Positions 25,121-34,016 of a stretch of DNA of 64,000 nucleotides are shown piece by piece. Source of the DNA: Acetobacter oeni (GTDB lineage: Bacteria > Pseudomonadota > Alphaproteobacteria > Acetobacterales > Acetobacteraceae); assembly GCF_011516825.1 (NCBI RefSeq), contig NZ_WOTA01000003.1:62001-126000 (forward strand), read 5' to 3'. Positions within the stretch are counted from its first letter, which is position 1. Every line of letters begins with the position of its first letter. The notes beneath the pieces are model-generated. The model searched no databases. It saw only the letters and a list, made by a program, of their open reading frames with translations, and was not told where the DNA came from. The position numbers and the translations under genes were made by a program.

Positions 25121-25609
25121 GTGGCCACAGCGGAACTCGATGTCGTCGATCGGCGGATCATCGCCGAACTGCAGACTGACGGGCGTATGACGAATGTTGA
25201 ACTTGCCCGTCGCGCCGGAATTTCCGCGCCGCCCTGCCTCAGACGTGTGCGTCGTCTGGAAGAACTTGGTATTATTTCCGGCTACCGGGCAGAGACTGAT
25301 CTTCAGGCGCTGGGCTGGTCTATTATGCTCTTCGCGCTGATTGGCCTCGACAGTCAGAAGGAGGCTGTCCTCTCGGGTTTTGAAGCTATGGTCGCTGCGT
25401 GGCCGGAAACTCTTGAATGCCACATGATTCGCGGCGGCGGTGATTTTCTTGTTCGTCTGGTTGCGCGCGATACAGCCCACGAAAATCAGCTTACCCGTCG
25501 CCTCACGGAGGCGCAGCATGTTGCCCGCGTGCAGACGCTGCAAACGATTCGTACAAGTCTGTCACGCCTGCCGTCGCCTGAGCCGTTTTCTGAAAGCGAG
25601 CCGAAATAG
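25121..25609 (+). CDS. Lrp/AsnC-family transcriptional regulator
   Basis: A 162-residue regulator. The N-terminal HTH is ELDVVDRRIIAELQTDGRMT followed by ISAPPCLRRVRRLEELGIIS. The C-terminal RAM ligand-binding domain has WSIMLFALIGLDSQ and CHMIRGGGDFLVRLVARD. Lrp-type proteins respond to amino acids, and the effector here is unknown. The frame is open from 25040; GTG at 25121 with GGAGAGGG just upstream gives the usual N-terminus. The gene diverges from trxB. Confidence 0.9.
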   Translation: MATAELDVVDRRIIAELQTDGRMTNVELARRAGISAPPCLRRVRRLEELGIISGYRAETDLQALGWSIMLFALIGLDSQKEAVLSGFEAMVAAWPETLECHMIRGGGDFLVRLVARDTAHENQLTRRLTEAQHVARVQTLQTIRTSLSRLPSPEPFSESEPK

Positions 25610-25843
25610 CATGTTCGTGATGGCCCACTGCCGTTCACGCGTTGTCAGTACTGTCACGAAAAGCAGAAGGCTGCGTGGGTGGGGACGGAGGTACGGTAAT
25701 AGCGCTGGTATTCGCACAGGAAGAAATTCGCATTCACCCGGTGCCGGGTGGAGTGACGTTGCTCTGACGGTATTCATTTCCTTTGAACCGGAGCGGTTCC
25801 GGTATCCCGATCTGTCACTATTAGTTTCTCAAGCGCTTTTTCA

Positions 25844-27334
25844 ATGCGACTAACGCTGCATCAGCCATCTGTTCTGCGTCTCGCATTGTCCGCGCTTGCC
25901 GTGGTTACGGTCCTCCGTCTCATTATTGCCGCCATGCTGCCGGTGACCCCCGACGAAGCCTATTACTGGACCTGGTCCCGACATCTTCAGGCCGGTTACC
26001 TCGATCATCCGCCGATGGTTGCTCTGTGGATCAGATCCGGGACGGCTCTGTTTGGCAATAATGGTTTTGGGATTCGTGTCGCAGGTCCTCTGGCCGCCGC
26101 CCTGGGCACATTGCTGATTGGCTTCGCGACGCGGGATTTCATGGATGTTCGCGGCGCACAGACGGTCACAGGAAAATCAGACTGTGTGGGCCCCCCGGTT
26201 ATTGCCGGTACGCTGCTCAATGCGACACTGGCTGTAGGACTCGGTGCGGTCACGATGACGCCGGACACGCCGCTGCTGTTCTTTATGGCCGTTTTTCTCG
26301 CGGCTCTGGGACGTCTGGTTGTGACGGGGAATGGTTACTGGTGGCTGGTCGCCGGAATTGCTGCTGGCCTCGGTTTTGACAGCAAGTATACGATGCTTCT
26401 TCCCGTCGCTGGTGTTGGCGTCTGGTGTTTATTCTCCCGTCCCGGTCGTCAGTGGTTAAAGACAATCCAGGTCTGGCTTGGGGTATTGCTGGCGACAGGT
26501 TGCGTCATGCCGGTTTTATGGTGGAATGAGACGCATGGATGGGCCAGTTTTATCAGGCAGGGCGGACGGACAGGCGACTGGCGACCGGAACGTGCGCTCC
26601 AGTTTCTTGGCGAACTGACTGGCGGGCAGATTGGCCTGCTTACGCCGGGCGTTTTTGCACTCTGCGCTATGGCTCTCTGGAAAGCGGTCCGCAGCCAGGA
26701 ACAGACGGATCGCCTGCTTCTTGCCATTATCGGAGTCCCGCTGCTGGTCTTCGTTCAGCATGCTTTGGGTGATCGTGTGCAGGCAAACTGGCCGGTTCTG
26801 ATCTATCCGGCGCTTGCAGTTCTGACAGCTCTGACTGCGTCACGCGGGTGGCGAGCGGCTGCCTGTCTGGGGTTCGCGCTTGGTGTGCTGGTTCTCATCC
26901 AGGCGTTGACCAGTGTTTTGCCGCTCAACCGCCACCTCGACATCACGTTGCGGCAGGGAGGCGGATGGCCCGAATTTGTACGGGATGTGAGTGTGCAGTC
27001 CCGGGGAGCTGCCTTCATTGCTTCTGATGATTACGGGCTCGCATCAGAGCTCGCACTGCGTATGAGGCATGGAACAGTTCTTGGCTCCGACCCGCGCTGG
27101 CGACTGTTTGATCTGCCGGAGTTTCATTGTGAGACAGGCAGGGGCGTACTGATTCGCAATGCCCGGAGAGATTTTCCACTTCAAAGCGCATGGCCCGGGT
27201 TTGTTTCGCGTGGACAGACGCTCATCCGGGCCGGACACGGGCGGGAAGCTGAAAGTTACATTCTTTATTGGGTGAATTGCCCGCTTTCGACGGCCGTTAG
27301 CAAAGATTTGCGACAACTTCCGGCGACTTACTGA
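25844..27334 (+). CDS. ArnT/GT39-like membrane glycosyltransferase
   Basis: A polytopic 496-residue protein with about 10-12 hydrophobic helices. The first periplasmic loop carries VTPDEAYYWTWSRHLQAGYL followed by DHPPMVALWIRSGT, the acidic signature of GT39/ArnT-type enzymes, which use lipid-linked sugars on the periplasmic side. Possible acceptors are lipid A, glycans or proteins. The C-terminal domain is periplasmic. The ATG at 25844 has no clear ribosome site and starts right after the hydrophilic region; the true start could differ slightly. motB lies 62 bases downstream but is functionally unrelated. Confidence 0.85.
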   Translation: MRLTLHQPSVLRLALSALAVVTVLRLIIAAMLPVTPDEAYYWTWSRHLQAGYLDHPPMVALWIRSGTALFGNNGFGIRVAGPLAAALGTLLIGFATRDFMDVRGAQTVTGKSDCVGPPVIAGTLLNATLAVGLGAVTMTPDTPLLFFMAVFLAALGRLVVTGNGYWWLVAGIAAGLGFDSKYTMLLPVAGVGVWCLFSRPGRQWLKTIQVWLGVLLATGCVMPVLWWNETHGWASFIRQGGRTGDWRPERALQFLGELTGGQIGLLTPGVFALCAMALWKAVRSQEQTDRLLLAIIGVPLLVFVQHALGDRVQANWPVLIYPALAVLTALTASRGWRAAACLGFALGVLVLIQALTSVLPLNRHLDITLRQGGGWPEFVRDVSVQSRGAAFIASDDYGLASELALRMRHGTVLGSDPRWRLFDLPEFHCETGRGVLIRNARRDFPLQSAWPGFVSRGQTLIRAGHGREAESYILYWVNCPLSTAVSKDLRQLPATY

Positions 27335-27396
27335 GGCGTTGTTAAGCCGGTTTTAAGTCACGTGCGTCAGCATGCCCCCGAAGGTCGGAGAGGCAT

Positions 27397-28644
27397 ATGC
27401 CGAAAAAAGGAGACAATAAGGCGACAATCGTCGTCATCCGTCGTAGCGGCGGCGGCGGCGGCCATCATGGTGGTGCGTGGAAGATTGCCTACGCGGATTT
27501 TGTGACCGCGATGATGGCGTTCTTTCTCGTGATGTGGCTGATCAATGCCACGACTGAGCAACGTCGCCGCGGCATCGCTAACGTCTTTAATCCGATGTCA
27601 TCTGAAGGATCTGCTTCGGCGCAGGCAGCGTCTGAGCCTGGTGCATCTGTGGATTCAGGTGCAAGTAATGCACAGGATACGAAAAGCGGAGCCAGCGCGA
27701 GTGCTGGCGATACCAAATCGACGGCAGGTAAGTCGTCGAAAGATGCGCAGGCAGTTGCGCCGCGCGGCCTGGCGCCCGGAAAAGGTGGGGTAGCTGCCCC
27801 GTCAGGAGGATTCGGGCCGGATATCGGCGCGGTTCGCGGCGATAACACGGCCGGCGCCGGAAAAAACCGGCAGCAGGCAGGCACGATCCGGGTGCCTGCT
27901 CCGTCGTTTCCTGACAGAAGTATTGGCACGATAGCTCTTGCCCCTCCCGATGTGGCCCGGATTGTACCGATAGGGGGCGAAAAGAGTGGTGCGGTCGTAT
28001 CATTTGGAGATGGCCATCAGAGCGATGCCCGGGATGCGGCGAAACATGAGCAGGAAGATCTGGAGCGCGATGCGCGACAGCTCAAGGCTGCGCTGGCTTC
28101 CGATCCCGCAGGGGGGCAGGCTGCCCGGCAACTGAGTATCGATGTTGTGCCGGAAGGATTGCGAATCCAGCTTTCCGAAAGCGAGCAGAAGCCGATGTTC
28201 GACACTGGGTCTGCCCGGCTGAATACCCGTGCTGCTCATCTTCTTGGTGTTATTGCGCCCTATCTGATTGCCATGCCTCAGACACTCTCGATTTATGGCT
28301 ACACTGACGGGGCAGTTTTCCATAACAGCAGTTCATCAAACTGGACATTGTCGGGTGCGCGTGCCGATTCAGCCCGGAGCATTCTGACGCAGGATGGATT
28401 TCCGGAGCGCCGCCTGGTTGAGGTATCCGGTCGTGCCGACCGTGAACTCGCCCGGCCAGATGATCCGGGTGCTGCCGCCAACCGCAGGGTCGTGCTGCTG
28501 CTGCATCGCGATCATGACGTTACTGTGCCAGCTCCGACATCTGTCACGAATGCCACTCCGGTCGCATCAGATCCTCCTGCATCAGGTGCCCCGACGTCCG
28601 GCGTTAATGCCGCCGCTCCCGCACAATCCGATCCGCCCACGTGA
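27397..28644 (+). CDS. motB: Flagellar motor stator protein MotB
   Basis: MotB forms the peptidoglycan-anchored half of the proton-driven stator. The N-terminus has a basic, Gly/His-rich stretch, then the single helix AYADFVTAMMAFFLVMWLIN with the conserved proton-binding Asp34. A long Ala/Ser/Gly-rich linker (about residues 70-180) follows, then the OmpA-like peptidoglycan-binding domain (IYGYTDGAVFHNSSSSNWTL, LVEVSGRADRELARPDDPGA). The 415-residue length is larger than the usual ~300 because of the linker. GGAGAGG precedes the ATG. It lies before motA, the reverse of the enteric order. Confidence 0.93.
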   Translation: MPKKGDNKATIVVIRRSGGGGGHHGGAWKIAYADFVTAMMAFFLVMWLINATTEQRRRGIANVFNPMSSEGSASAQAASEPGASVDSGASNAQDTKSGASASAGDTKSTAGKSSKDAQAVAPRGLAPGKGGVAAPSGGFGPDIGAVRGDNTAGAGKNRQQAGTIRVPAPSFPDRSIGTIALAPPDVARIVPIGGEKSGAVVSFGDGHQSDARDAAKHEQEDLERDARQLKAALASDPAGGQAARQLSIDVVPEGLRIQLSESEQKPMFDTGSARLNTRAAHLLGVIAPYLIAMPQTLSIYGYTDGAVFHNSSSSNWTLSGARADSARSILTQDGFPERRLVEVSGRADRELARPDDPGAAANRRVVLLLHRDHDVTVPAPTSVTNATPVASDPPASGAPTSGVNAAAPAQSDPPT

Positions 28645-28696
28645 CGATGGACCGTGCCGGATCGTACTATTTCACTCTGAGGCGAGGATAAACTGA

Positions 28697-29563
28697 ATGT
28701 TGGTAATCGGCGGGCTGGTCTTCCTGCTGCTCTGTGTTTTTGGCTCCTTCGCGGCATCCGGTGGTGCGATTGTGCCTCTGGTGATGTCCATGCCCTTTGA
28801 ATTGCTTACGATTCTTGGCGCAGGCATCGGAACATTCCTCATGGCGAATTCCATGAGTGATCTGAAACACGTTCCCGGTGCTTTTAAGGTGGCACTTAAA
28901 GGGCCCTCTTTCGGACGGCAGGATTATCTCGATCTGCTCGGGCTGATGTTCTTCTTTACGAGACTCGCGCAGAGTCAGGGCGCTATGGCGCTGGAGCCGC
29001 ATATCGAGACTCCTATGGAAAGCACCGCTTTCGCAAATTATCCCAAAATCAGAGATAATAATCGTGTGCGAAACCTGATCTGTGATTATTTGCGAATGAT
29101 CAGCATGAATATGGATGATCCTTTTCAGTTCGATGAGGTCATGACACGGGAGCTTGCCAAAAATCTTAAAGAAGACACACATGTCGCGCACGGTCTTCAA
29201 TCACTGTCCGATGCTCTTCCTGCTCTCGGAATCGTTGCTGCTGTGCTCGGTGTGATCAAAACGATGGGATCAATCAGCAAGCCGCCTGAAGTGCTGGGAG
29301 AAATGATTGCAGGCGCACTTTCAGGAACATTCCTGGGCGTTCTTCTTGCTTATGGCATGGTGGGGCCGTTTGCTGCCCGTATGCAGAGTGTGGTGGAAGA
29401 AGACGCCAGCTATTATGATTTGATTCGCGTCGTGCTTGTTGCTTTTTTGCAGGGCAATGCGCCTCAGGTCAGCGTTGAAATTGGCCGCAAAGATATTCCT
29501 GTGCCGCTGATGCCCAGCTTCGAGGAGGTCGATACCGCGATCAGCGAGCTTGCCATCGGCTAG
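28697..29563 (+). CDS. motA: Flagellar motor stator protein MotA
   Basis: MotA is the membrane half of the stator that pushes against the rotor. The 288-residue protein has four hydrophobic segments, two near the N-terminus (VIGGLVFLLLCVFGSFAASG, ELLTILGAGIGTFLMANSMS) and two after the large cytoplasmic loop (LGIVAAVLGVIKTMGSISKP, GALSGTFLGVLLAYGMVGPF), including the conserved prolines. GAGG stands nine bases before the ATG. It follows motB by 52 bases and is followed by greB after 25 bases, suggesting one transcript motB-motA-greB. Structural flagellar genes are elsewhere. Confidence 0.94.
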   Translation: MLVIGGLVFLLLCVFGSFAASGGAIVPLVMSMPFELLTILGAGIGTFLMANSMSDLKHVPGAFKVALKGPSFGRQDYLDLLGLMFFFTRLAQSQGAMALEPHIETPMESTAFANYPKIRDNNRVRNLICDYLRMISMNMDDPFQFDEVMTRELAKNLKEDTHVAHGLQSLSDALPALGIVAAVLGVIKTMGSISKPPEVLGEMIAGALSGTFLGVLLAYGMVGPFAARMQSVVEEDASYYDLIRVVLVAFLQGNAPQVSVEIGRKDIPVPLMPSFEEVDTAISELAIG

Positions 29564-29588
29564 AAGCAGGTGACAGAGGTTTTGAAGA

Positions 29589-30095
29589 GTGGTTGCTGAC
29601 AGCACGAACGAGGATCTGGTTCGTTACATTACGCCGGCAGGGCTTAAACTCATGCGACAGGAGCTTGCGCGTTTGTTGCGTGAGGACAGACCTGCCGTTG
29701 TGGAGATTGTGTCCTGGGCGGCGGGTAATGGTGATCGTTCAGAAAACGGGGATTACATTTACGGCAAAAAACGTTTGCGCGAGATTGACTGGCGAATTCG
29801 CTTTCTGACAAAGCGCGTGGAAAATGCAATTGAGGTCAATCCGGCAGCGCAGTTGAAGCGTGACAGAATATTTTTCGGCGCAAAAGTTTCTTACATTGAC
29901 GAAGGTGATCGGGAGATCATTGTCACTATTGTTGGTGCCGATGAGGCTGTCTCCGACCGAGGCGAAATCACTCTGCTTGCACCCGTGGCTCGTGCTTTGC
30001 TTGGCCATGCTGTCGGTGATGAAATCGTGCTTCGGACGCCGCGCGGTTCGGAGCAGATTGAGGTGCTGAGTATTTCGTATCCGGATGCTTCATAA
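29589..30095 (+). CDS. greB: Transcription elongation factor GreB
   Basis: GreB rescues backtracked RNA polymerase by stimulating transcript cleavage. The 168-residue protein has the N-terminal coiled coil (LKLMRQELARLLREDRPAVV) with the acidic tip residues in GDRSENGDYIYGKKRLREID, and the C-terminal FKBP-like domain (LLAPVARALLGHAVGDEIVL). GDYIYGKKRLRE is diagnostic of GreB rather than GreA. The start is GTG at 29589, with GAGG nine bases upstream. It probably shares the motBA transcript, with 25 bases between the genes. Confidence 0.93.
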   Translation: MVADSTNEDLVRYITPAGLKLMRQELARLLREDRPAVVEIVSWAAGNGDRSENGDYIYGKKRLREIDWRIRFLTKRVENAIEVNPAAQLKRDRIFFGAKVSYIDEGDREIIVTIVGADEAVSDRGEITLLAPVARALLGHAVGDEIVLRTPRGSEQIEVLSISYPDAS

Positions 30096-30185
30096 AATTC
30101 AGGGTGCATGCCAGCGAACGCAGGGCTGCTTTTCCTTACCGGACGAATTTGCTCTAAGATGAAAACGTGAGGAATGGAGCAGATT

Positions 30186-31184
30186 ATGACCGCCGGGCTC
30201 AATGTCGCAGTGCAGATGGATCCCCTTGAGAGGGTCGATATCGATGGAGATTCCTCTTTTGCGATGATGCTGGAAGCGCAGGCTCGTGGCAGTCACCTGT
30301 TTGTTTACGGTGTGGAGTCACTGGCTTTAAGCGAAGGTACCCGGGAGCAAGGAAAAGGGTATTCAAATCGCCTCACAGCTTTGGTCCGGCCTGTACGTGT
30401 CCGGCGGGAAAAAGGTCATCACGCTATTTTCGGTGAGCCCGTTCGCAGGGATCTGAGTGAAATGGATGTGATCCTGATGCGCCAGGACCCGCCATTTGAC
30501 ATGGCTTACATCACCGCAACTCATATGCTCGAACATGTGCATGGCATCGGGCCGGGGCGGGCACTCGTTGTTAATGATCCCCGATTTGTAAGGGATTCGC
30601 CGGAAAAGCTGCTTGTCACACATTATCCGGAACTCATGCCACCTACGCTTGTCACGTGGGATCATCAGGAAATCCGTACATTTCGTCAGAAATGGAAGGA
30701 TATTATCGTCAAGCCACTTTTTGGAAACGGCGGAAGCGGAGTATTCCGGATTCGGGAAGATGATCAGAATCTGAACGCTCTGCTGGAGTTACATTTCGCG
30801 CGTTCCCGTGAGCCGCTGATGATCCAGCGTTACGAGGCGGCTGTCAGATCTGGTGATAAGCGTATCATACTCGCGGACGGCATACCCATTGGCGCGATTA
30901 ATCGTGTTCCGGCTGAAGGTGAGGCGCGTTCAAATATGCATGTTGGCGGGGTGGCGAAGAAAGTTGACCTGACAGCACGTGATCGCGAAATCTGCGAGGC
31001 AATCGGGCCGATGCTAAAAGAACGTGGTCTGATTTTCGTGGGAATCGACGTCATAGGAGAGTGGCTGACTGAAATTAATGTCACATCTCCTACCGGTCTG
31101 CAGGAACTGGCACGCTTTGACGGGATTAATCCTGCCGGAATTCTCTGGGACTGTATTGAGGCCAGGCTGGCTGCTGGCGTCTGA
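30186..31184 (+). CDS. gshB: Glutathione synthetase
   Basis: GshB joins gamma-glutamylcysteine and glycine using ATP in the cytoplasm. The 332-residue protein has the N-terminal domain AVQMDPLERVDIDGDSSFAM and the ATP-grasp region (DIIVKPLFGNGGSGVFRIRE, FVGIDVIGEWLTEINVTSPT). Its length and motifs match the bacterial enzyme. The frame is open at 30174, but the ATG at 30186 with GGAG seven bases upstream is the better start. The first enzyme, gshA, is not in the window. It is convergent with a small membrane ORF. Confidence 0.94.
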   Translation: MTAGLNVAVQMDPLERVDIDGDSSFAMMLEAQARGSHLFVYGVESLALSEGTREQGKGYSNRLTALVRPVRVRREKGHHAIFGEPVRRDLSEMDVILMRQDPPFDMAYITATHMLEHVHGIGPGRALVVNDPRFVRDSPEKLLVTHYPELMPPTLVTWDHQEIRTFRQKWKDIIVKPLFGNGGSGVFRIREDDQNLNALLELHFARSREPLMIQRYEAAVRSGDKRIILADGIPIGAINRVPAEGEARSNMHVGGVAKKVDLTARDREICEAIGPMLKERGLIFVGIDVIGEWLTEINVTSPTGLQELARFDGINPAGILWDCIEARLAAGV

Positions 31185-31205
31185 ATTATATCTGATATTA
31201 TAGGG

Positions 31206-31376
31206 TTAAGGCTTTTTTCCTTGTGCTTTTCTGGCTTCGGACCGCTCTCTGCGCGCGCGGAGTCTGTCTGGAATATCGGAGTGACGTTCAAGCCATTTGT
31301 GAATATCGACCCGAAAATAAACAATTACGATTGATGCCCAGATGATAATGCTAAGCAGAATAAGCAGAGGAATCAT
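31206..31376 (-). CDS. Small single-helix membrane protein (56 residues)
   Basis: The ORF gives 56 residues: an N-terminal hydrophobic helix (MIPLLILLSIIIWASIVIVY) followed by a strongly basic, helical cytoplasmic tail (DRLRARRERSEARKAQGKKP). It resembles small inner membrane proteins of unknown role. It is convergent to gshB, ending 22 bases from it. There is no good ribosome site, so expression is uncertain, but the layout of hydrophobic start plus charged tail is unlikely by chance. Confidence 0.5.
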   Translation of the reverse strand: MIPLLILLSIIIWASIVIVYFRVDIHKWLERHSDIPDRLRARRERSEARKAQGKKP

Positions 31377-31729
31377 GGCATTATTCTTTCATCTGAGGTG
31401 CAGTATAAGCTGATTGTATTGCAATTTCAAATTACTGAAAATGAATATTGATGACCTGTGTGGCCTGCCCCGGGTGCTAATCGTAAATCAGAAAGATATT
31501 CACAGAGTCAATTGCTTCTGAAGGCCAGGCAGGCCCTCTGAGGCACAAGCTGCGAATCTTACGGAAAGCGGGGCAGGTTAATCTTAGCAGGTGAAGACTT
31601 TGTCATCGTCCTGCTGTATGGCAATGTTCGGTTACGACGTGAAGCAATAACGCCGCTTCGATGACGTCTCGACCGTGTCTTGAGTTTCAACCTCTTGTAG
31701 AACCTGGTTACGCCGGGCAGATAGGGCGC
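31377..31729. other. Gene-free stretch upstream of pmtA
   Basis: About 350 bases with no convincing ORF or RNA gene. It should contain the promoters for the divergent small membrane ORF and pmtA. The first 70 bases are AT-rich. No clear -35/-10 pair is seen. Confidence 0.4.
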
Positions 31730-32482
31730 ATGAGCGAAGTCTTGCAACGTGTCCGCGACGAGTCCGCGGAAGGTGTGTCCCAATCTGAGGAGGCTCACGG
31801 TCCACGTGTTGCCCTCGATGCCGATGCCGTAAGGGCTGCTTACCGGCGATGGGCCGGCGTATATGACACCGTATTTGGCGGAATTTCTGCATTTGGACGC
31901 AGGCGGGCTGTTTCCGCGGTGAACCGTTTGTCGGGAACCCGTGTGCTGGAAGTCGGGGTGGGCACCGGACTGGCCCTGCCTCATTATACAGGCAATAAAC
32001 GCATCACAGGGATTGATCTGTCGTCAGACATGCTTGAGCGGGCGCGCGAGCGTGTGCGCCGTGACAGGCTGGAAAATGTCGACGCGCTTCTTGAAATGGA
32101 TGCGGAAGAGACGCGCTTTGCAGACGCATCTTTTGATATTGCCGTGGCCATGTTCGTGGCTTCGGTTGTGCCGCATCCGCGTCGGCTGCTCACAGAATTG
32201 AAACGTGTTGTGAAGCCGGGCGGCCATATCCTGTTTGTAAATCATTTCCTGGCGCCGAACGGCGTACGCGGCGCCATTGAGCGTGGTATGGCGCGGGCAT
32301 CCCATTCGCTGGGTTGGCATCCTGATTTTGCGATGGAAGCATTGCTGCCTCCGGAAGATATGGCGCGTGCCCGCGTTGAGCCTGTTCCTCCGGTGGGGCT
32401 GTTCACTCTCGTGACACTGACACGCGATACGCAGAGTGGAAGTTGTGGTCTGGAGGCAGGGCCGGAGAACGCTGTTGCCTGA
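31730..32482 (+). CDS. pmtA: PmtA-type phosphatidylethanolamine N-methyltransferase
   Basis: A 250-residue class I SAM-dependent methyltransferase. The characteristic N-terminus is AYRRWAGVYDTVFGGISAFG, followed by the SAM-binding motif RVLEVGVGTGLALPHY and GIDLSSDMLERARERV. The segment LKRVVKPGGHILFVNHFLAP is the post-motif. This pattern fits Rhodobacter-type PmtA, which methylates phosphatidylethanolamine to phosphatidylcholine, a lipid known in acetic acid bacteria. With olsB it shows specialised membrane lipid synthesis. A frame upstream is open from 31661, but the ATG at 31730 is preferred. It could also act on quinones or other substrates; the specificity is inferred. Confidence 0.8.
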   Translation: MSEVLQRVRDESAEGVSQSEEAHGPRVALDADAVRAAYRRWAGVYDTVFGGISAFGRRRAVSAVNRLSGTRVLEVGVGTGLALPHYTGNKRITGIDLSSDMLERARERVRRDRLENVDALLEMDAEETRFADASFDIAVAMFVASVVPHPRRLLTELKRVVKPGGHILFVNHFLAPNGVRGAIERGMARASHSLGWHPDFAMEALLPPEDMARARVEPVPPVGLFTLVTLTRDTQSGSCGLEAGPENAVA

Positions 32483-32663
32483 CTGTGATTTCGACCGGGG
32501 CGCGCTCTGAGCAATGCAGAGCTGTTGCCGGACGTTGCCATCGTGCTTTTGTCTTTTGTGAAATTCCGGTAAGACGCCGTTATAGGAATCTGTTTCGGGT
32601 GGAAGCCGTGTTTCATGGTCACCTGATCCGCGCCGGTCAGTCCGGTGGTCCGTCAAACGAAAG

Positions 32664-34016
32664 ATGCCTGTAACGATGTCTGTTATGACGCAAGCTTCGG
32701 ATGATCTGCCTCTTACAGCAGGTTTCTCGTGCCGGGCTTCTGTTCCGCCTGTCTCTGCAGTATCGATTGGTCTTGCCGTTGGGGTGGGAATCATTGCCGG
32801 TGTGGCAGGGCTCCTTCAGCAGGCAGGGGTTCTCCCGGACGCACTGAACCGGCAGGCAGTCTGGTTTCATCCGGTTGCCATGCTTCTGTTTGTTGCTGTG
32901 CCGGCTTTTCTTGGCGGTTTTGGCCGGCTTTTTCTGGCTCGGGAGCTTGCGGATTCAACTCAGGATAATGGCGGCCTCGCCAGCCTGCCACGTATGGATG
33001 CCATTTCCCTTGTTCTGATGCTGACGTCGCTGGCCATTTTTATTTCTGGAAAAGGGACGGAGAATTCTGTTGCGGCGGGACTGCTGGTGTGGAGCCTGGG
33101 TGCCGTTCTGCAGGCGACAGCGATCATAACGATCATTCTGGACAGTTGCGCACGCGCAGGCAGTGTTGCGTTGCGCGGTTATGACAAGCATCCGCAGGTG
33201 GCTGCTTTTTCGCTTTTGGTCTGGACACAGCTTTTTGCTGCAACGGGTCTTCTCTTTGCCGCGCCTGTGCTGGCTGCGTCCGCGACGCGGGCGCTTCTTG
33301 GTTTTTCAGGGATGGAAAGCATTTTTTCTTCCTTTGCGATGCCTGTAACGCTGATTGTTCTGGTTGCCGCATTCGGACTCGCCGCACAGATTTTTGACTC
33401 TGCAGTTCCTCCGTCTGCCCGCAGTCGTCTGATCGCCGCCGCTGTTGCCGGGATTACTGCAGACGGCGGCGCGGTGGTCTGGGCACGCGGTATTTTTGCG
33501 CATCAGCCGCAATCGATGATCATGCTGGGTGTAAGCTGTCTCGCATTTGTCGCGTCACTGGCCTTTGCCGGCCTGTGGATGCGGACACTGTGGTGCCGGA
33601 CCGTTTCGCTTCATAAGCGTGCCGGTGTCCCTTTACTCTGGGTATCTGCATTCTTTGTCTTGCTGGCTGGTGGCTGGTGCATGGAGATGAAAAGCGGGCA
33701 AGGGCTCCATACGGCAGTTCTGAGCGGGGCTGTATTTGTTCTGTTTGGTGCTTTTTATAGCTGGCTGGAAACAGCGTCAGACACTCGCTATTCTACGGGT
33801 CTTGCCCGGTTCCAGTTTGCTCTCCTTTTTGCGGGAGCGCTGCTTTCCGCCGCTGGTGGGGTGGTGGCGCATAGCCCGATACAGATTGCCGGTGATGCGG
33901 CTATGGCAGTGTCATTGGGGGTTTTTCTCGCTGTGCTTGTCAGCGCCCTGAAGCAGCATGAAATGGGAACGCGGCTTCAGGAACCGCTCTTTTCAGGTGT
34001 GGAAAAGACACGATGA
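32664..34016 (+). CDS. Degenerate heme-copper oxidase subunit I homologue (CtaD-like)
   Basis: A 450-residue, about 12-helix membrane protein homologous to CtaD. The helix II motif is recognisable, H69PVAMLLFVAVPAFLGGFG, as is the helix X region GLH349TAVLSGAVFVLFGAFYSW. Aligned by eye, the two His ligands of the low-spin heme are kept (69 and 349), but the heme a3 ligand is Gly347. The two CuB His of the WAHH motif are Arg275-Gly276 in VVWARGIF, and the GHPEVY motif has become AMPVTL near residue 225. It therefore cannot reduce oxygen in the normal way. It overlaps ctaB by four bases. No ctaC, ctaG or ctaE is nearby. Confidence 0.82.
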   Translation: MPVTMSVMTQASDDLPLTAGFSCRASVPPVSAVSIGLAVGVGIIAGVAGLLQQAGVLPDALNRQAVWFHPVAMLLFVAVPAFLGGFGRLFLARELADSTQDNGGLASLPRMDAISLVLMLTSLAIFISGKGTENSVAAGLLVWSLGAVLQATAIITIILDSCARAGSVALRGYDKHPQVAAFSLLVWTQLFAATGLLFAAPVLAASATRALLGFSGMESIFSSFAMPVTLIVLVAAFGLAAQIFDSAVPPSARSRLIAAAVAGITADGGAVVWARGIFAHQPQSMIMLGVSCLAFVASLAFAGLWMRTLWCRTVSLHKRAGVPLLWVSAFFVLLAGGWCMEMKSGQGLHTAVLSGAVFVLFGAFYSWLETASDTRYSTGLARFQFALLFAGALLSAAGGVVAHSPIQIAGDAAMAVSLGVFLAVLVSALKQHEMGTRLQEPLFSGVEKTR

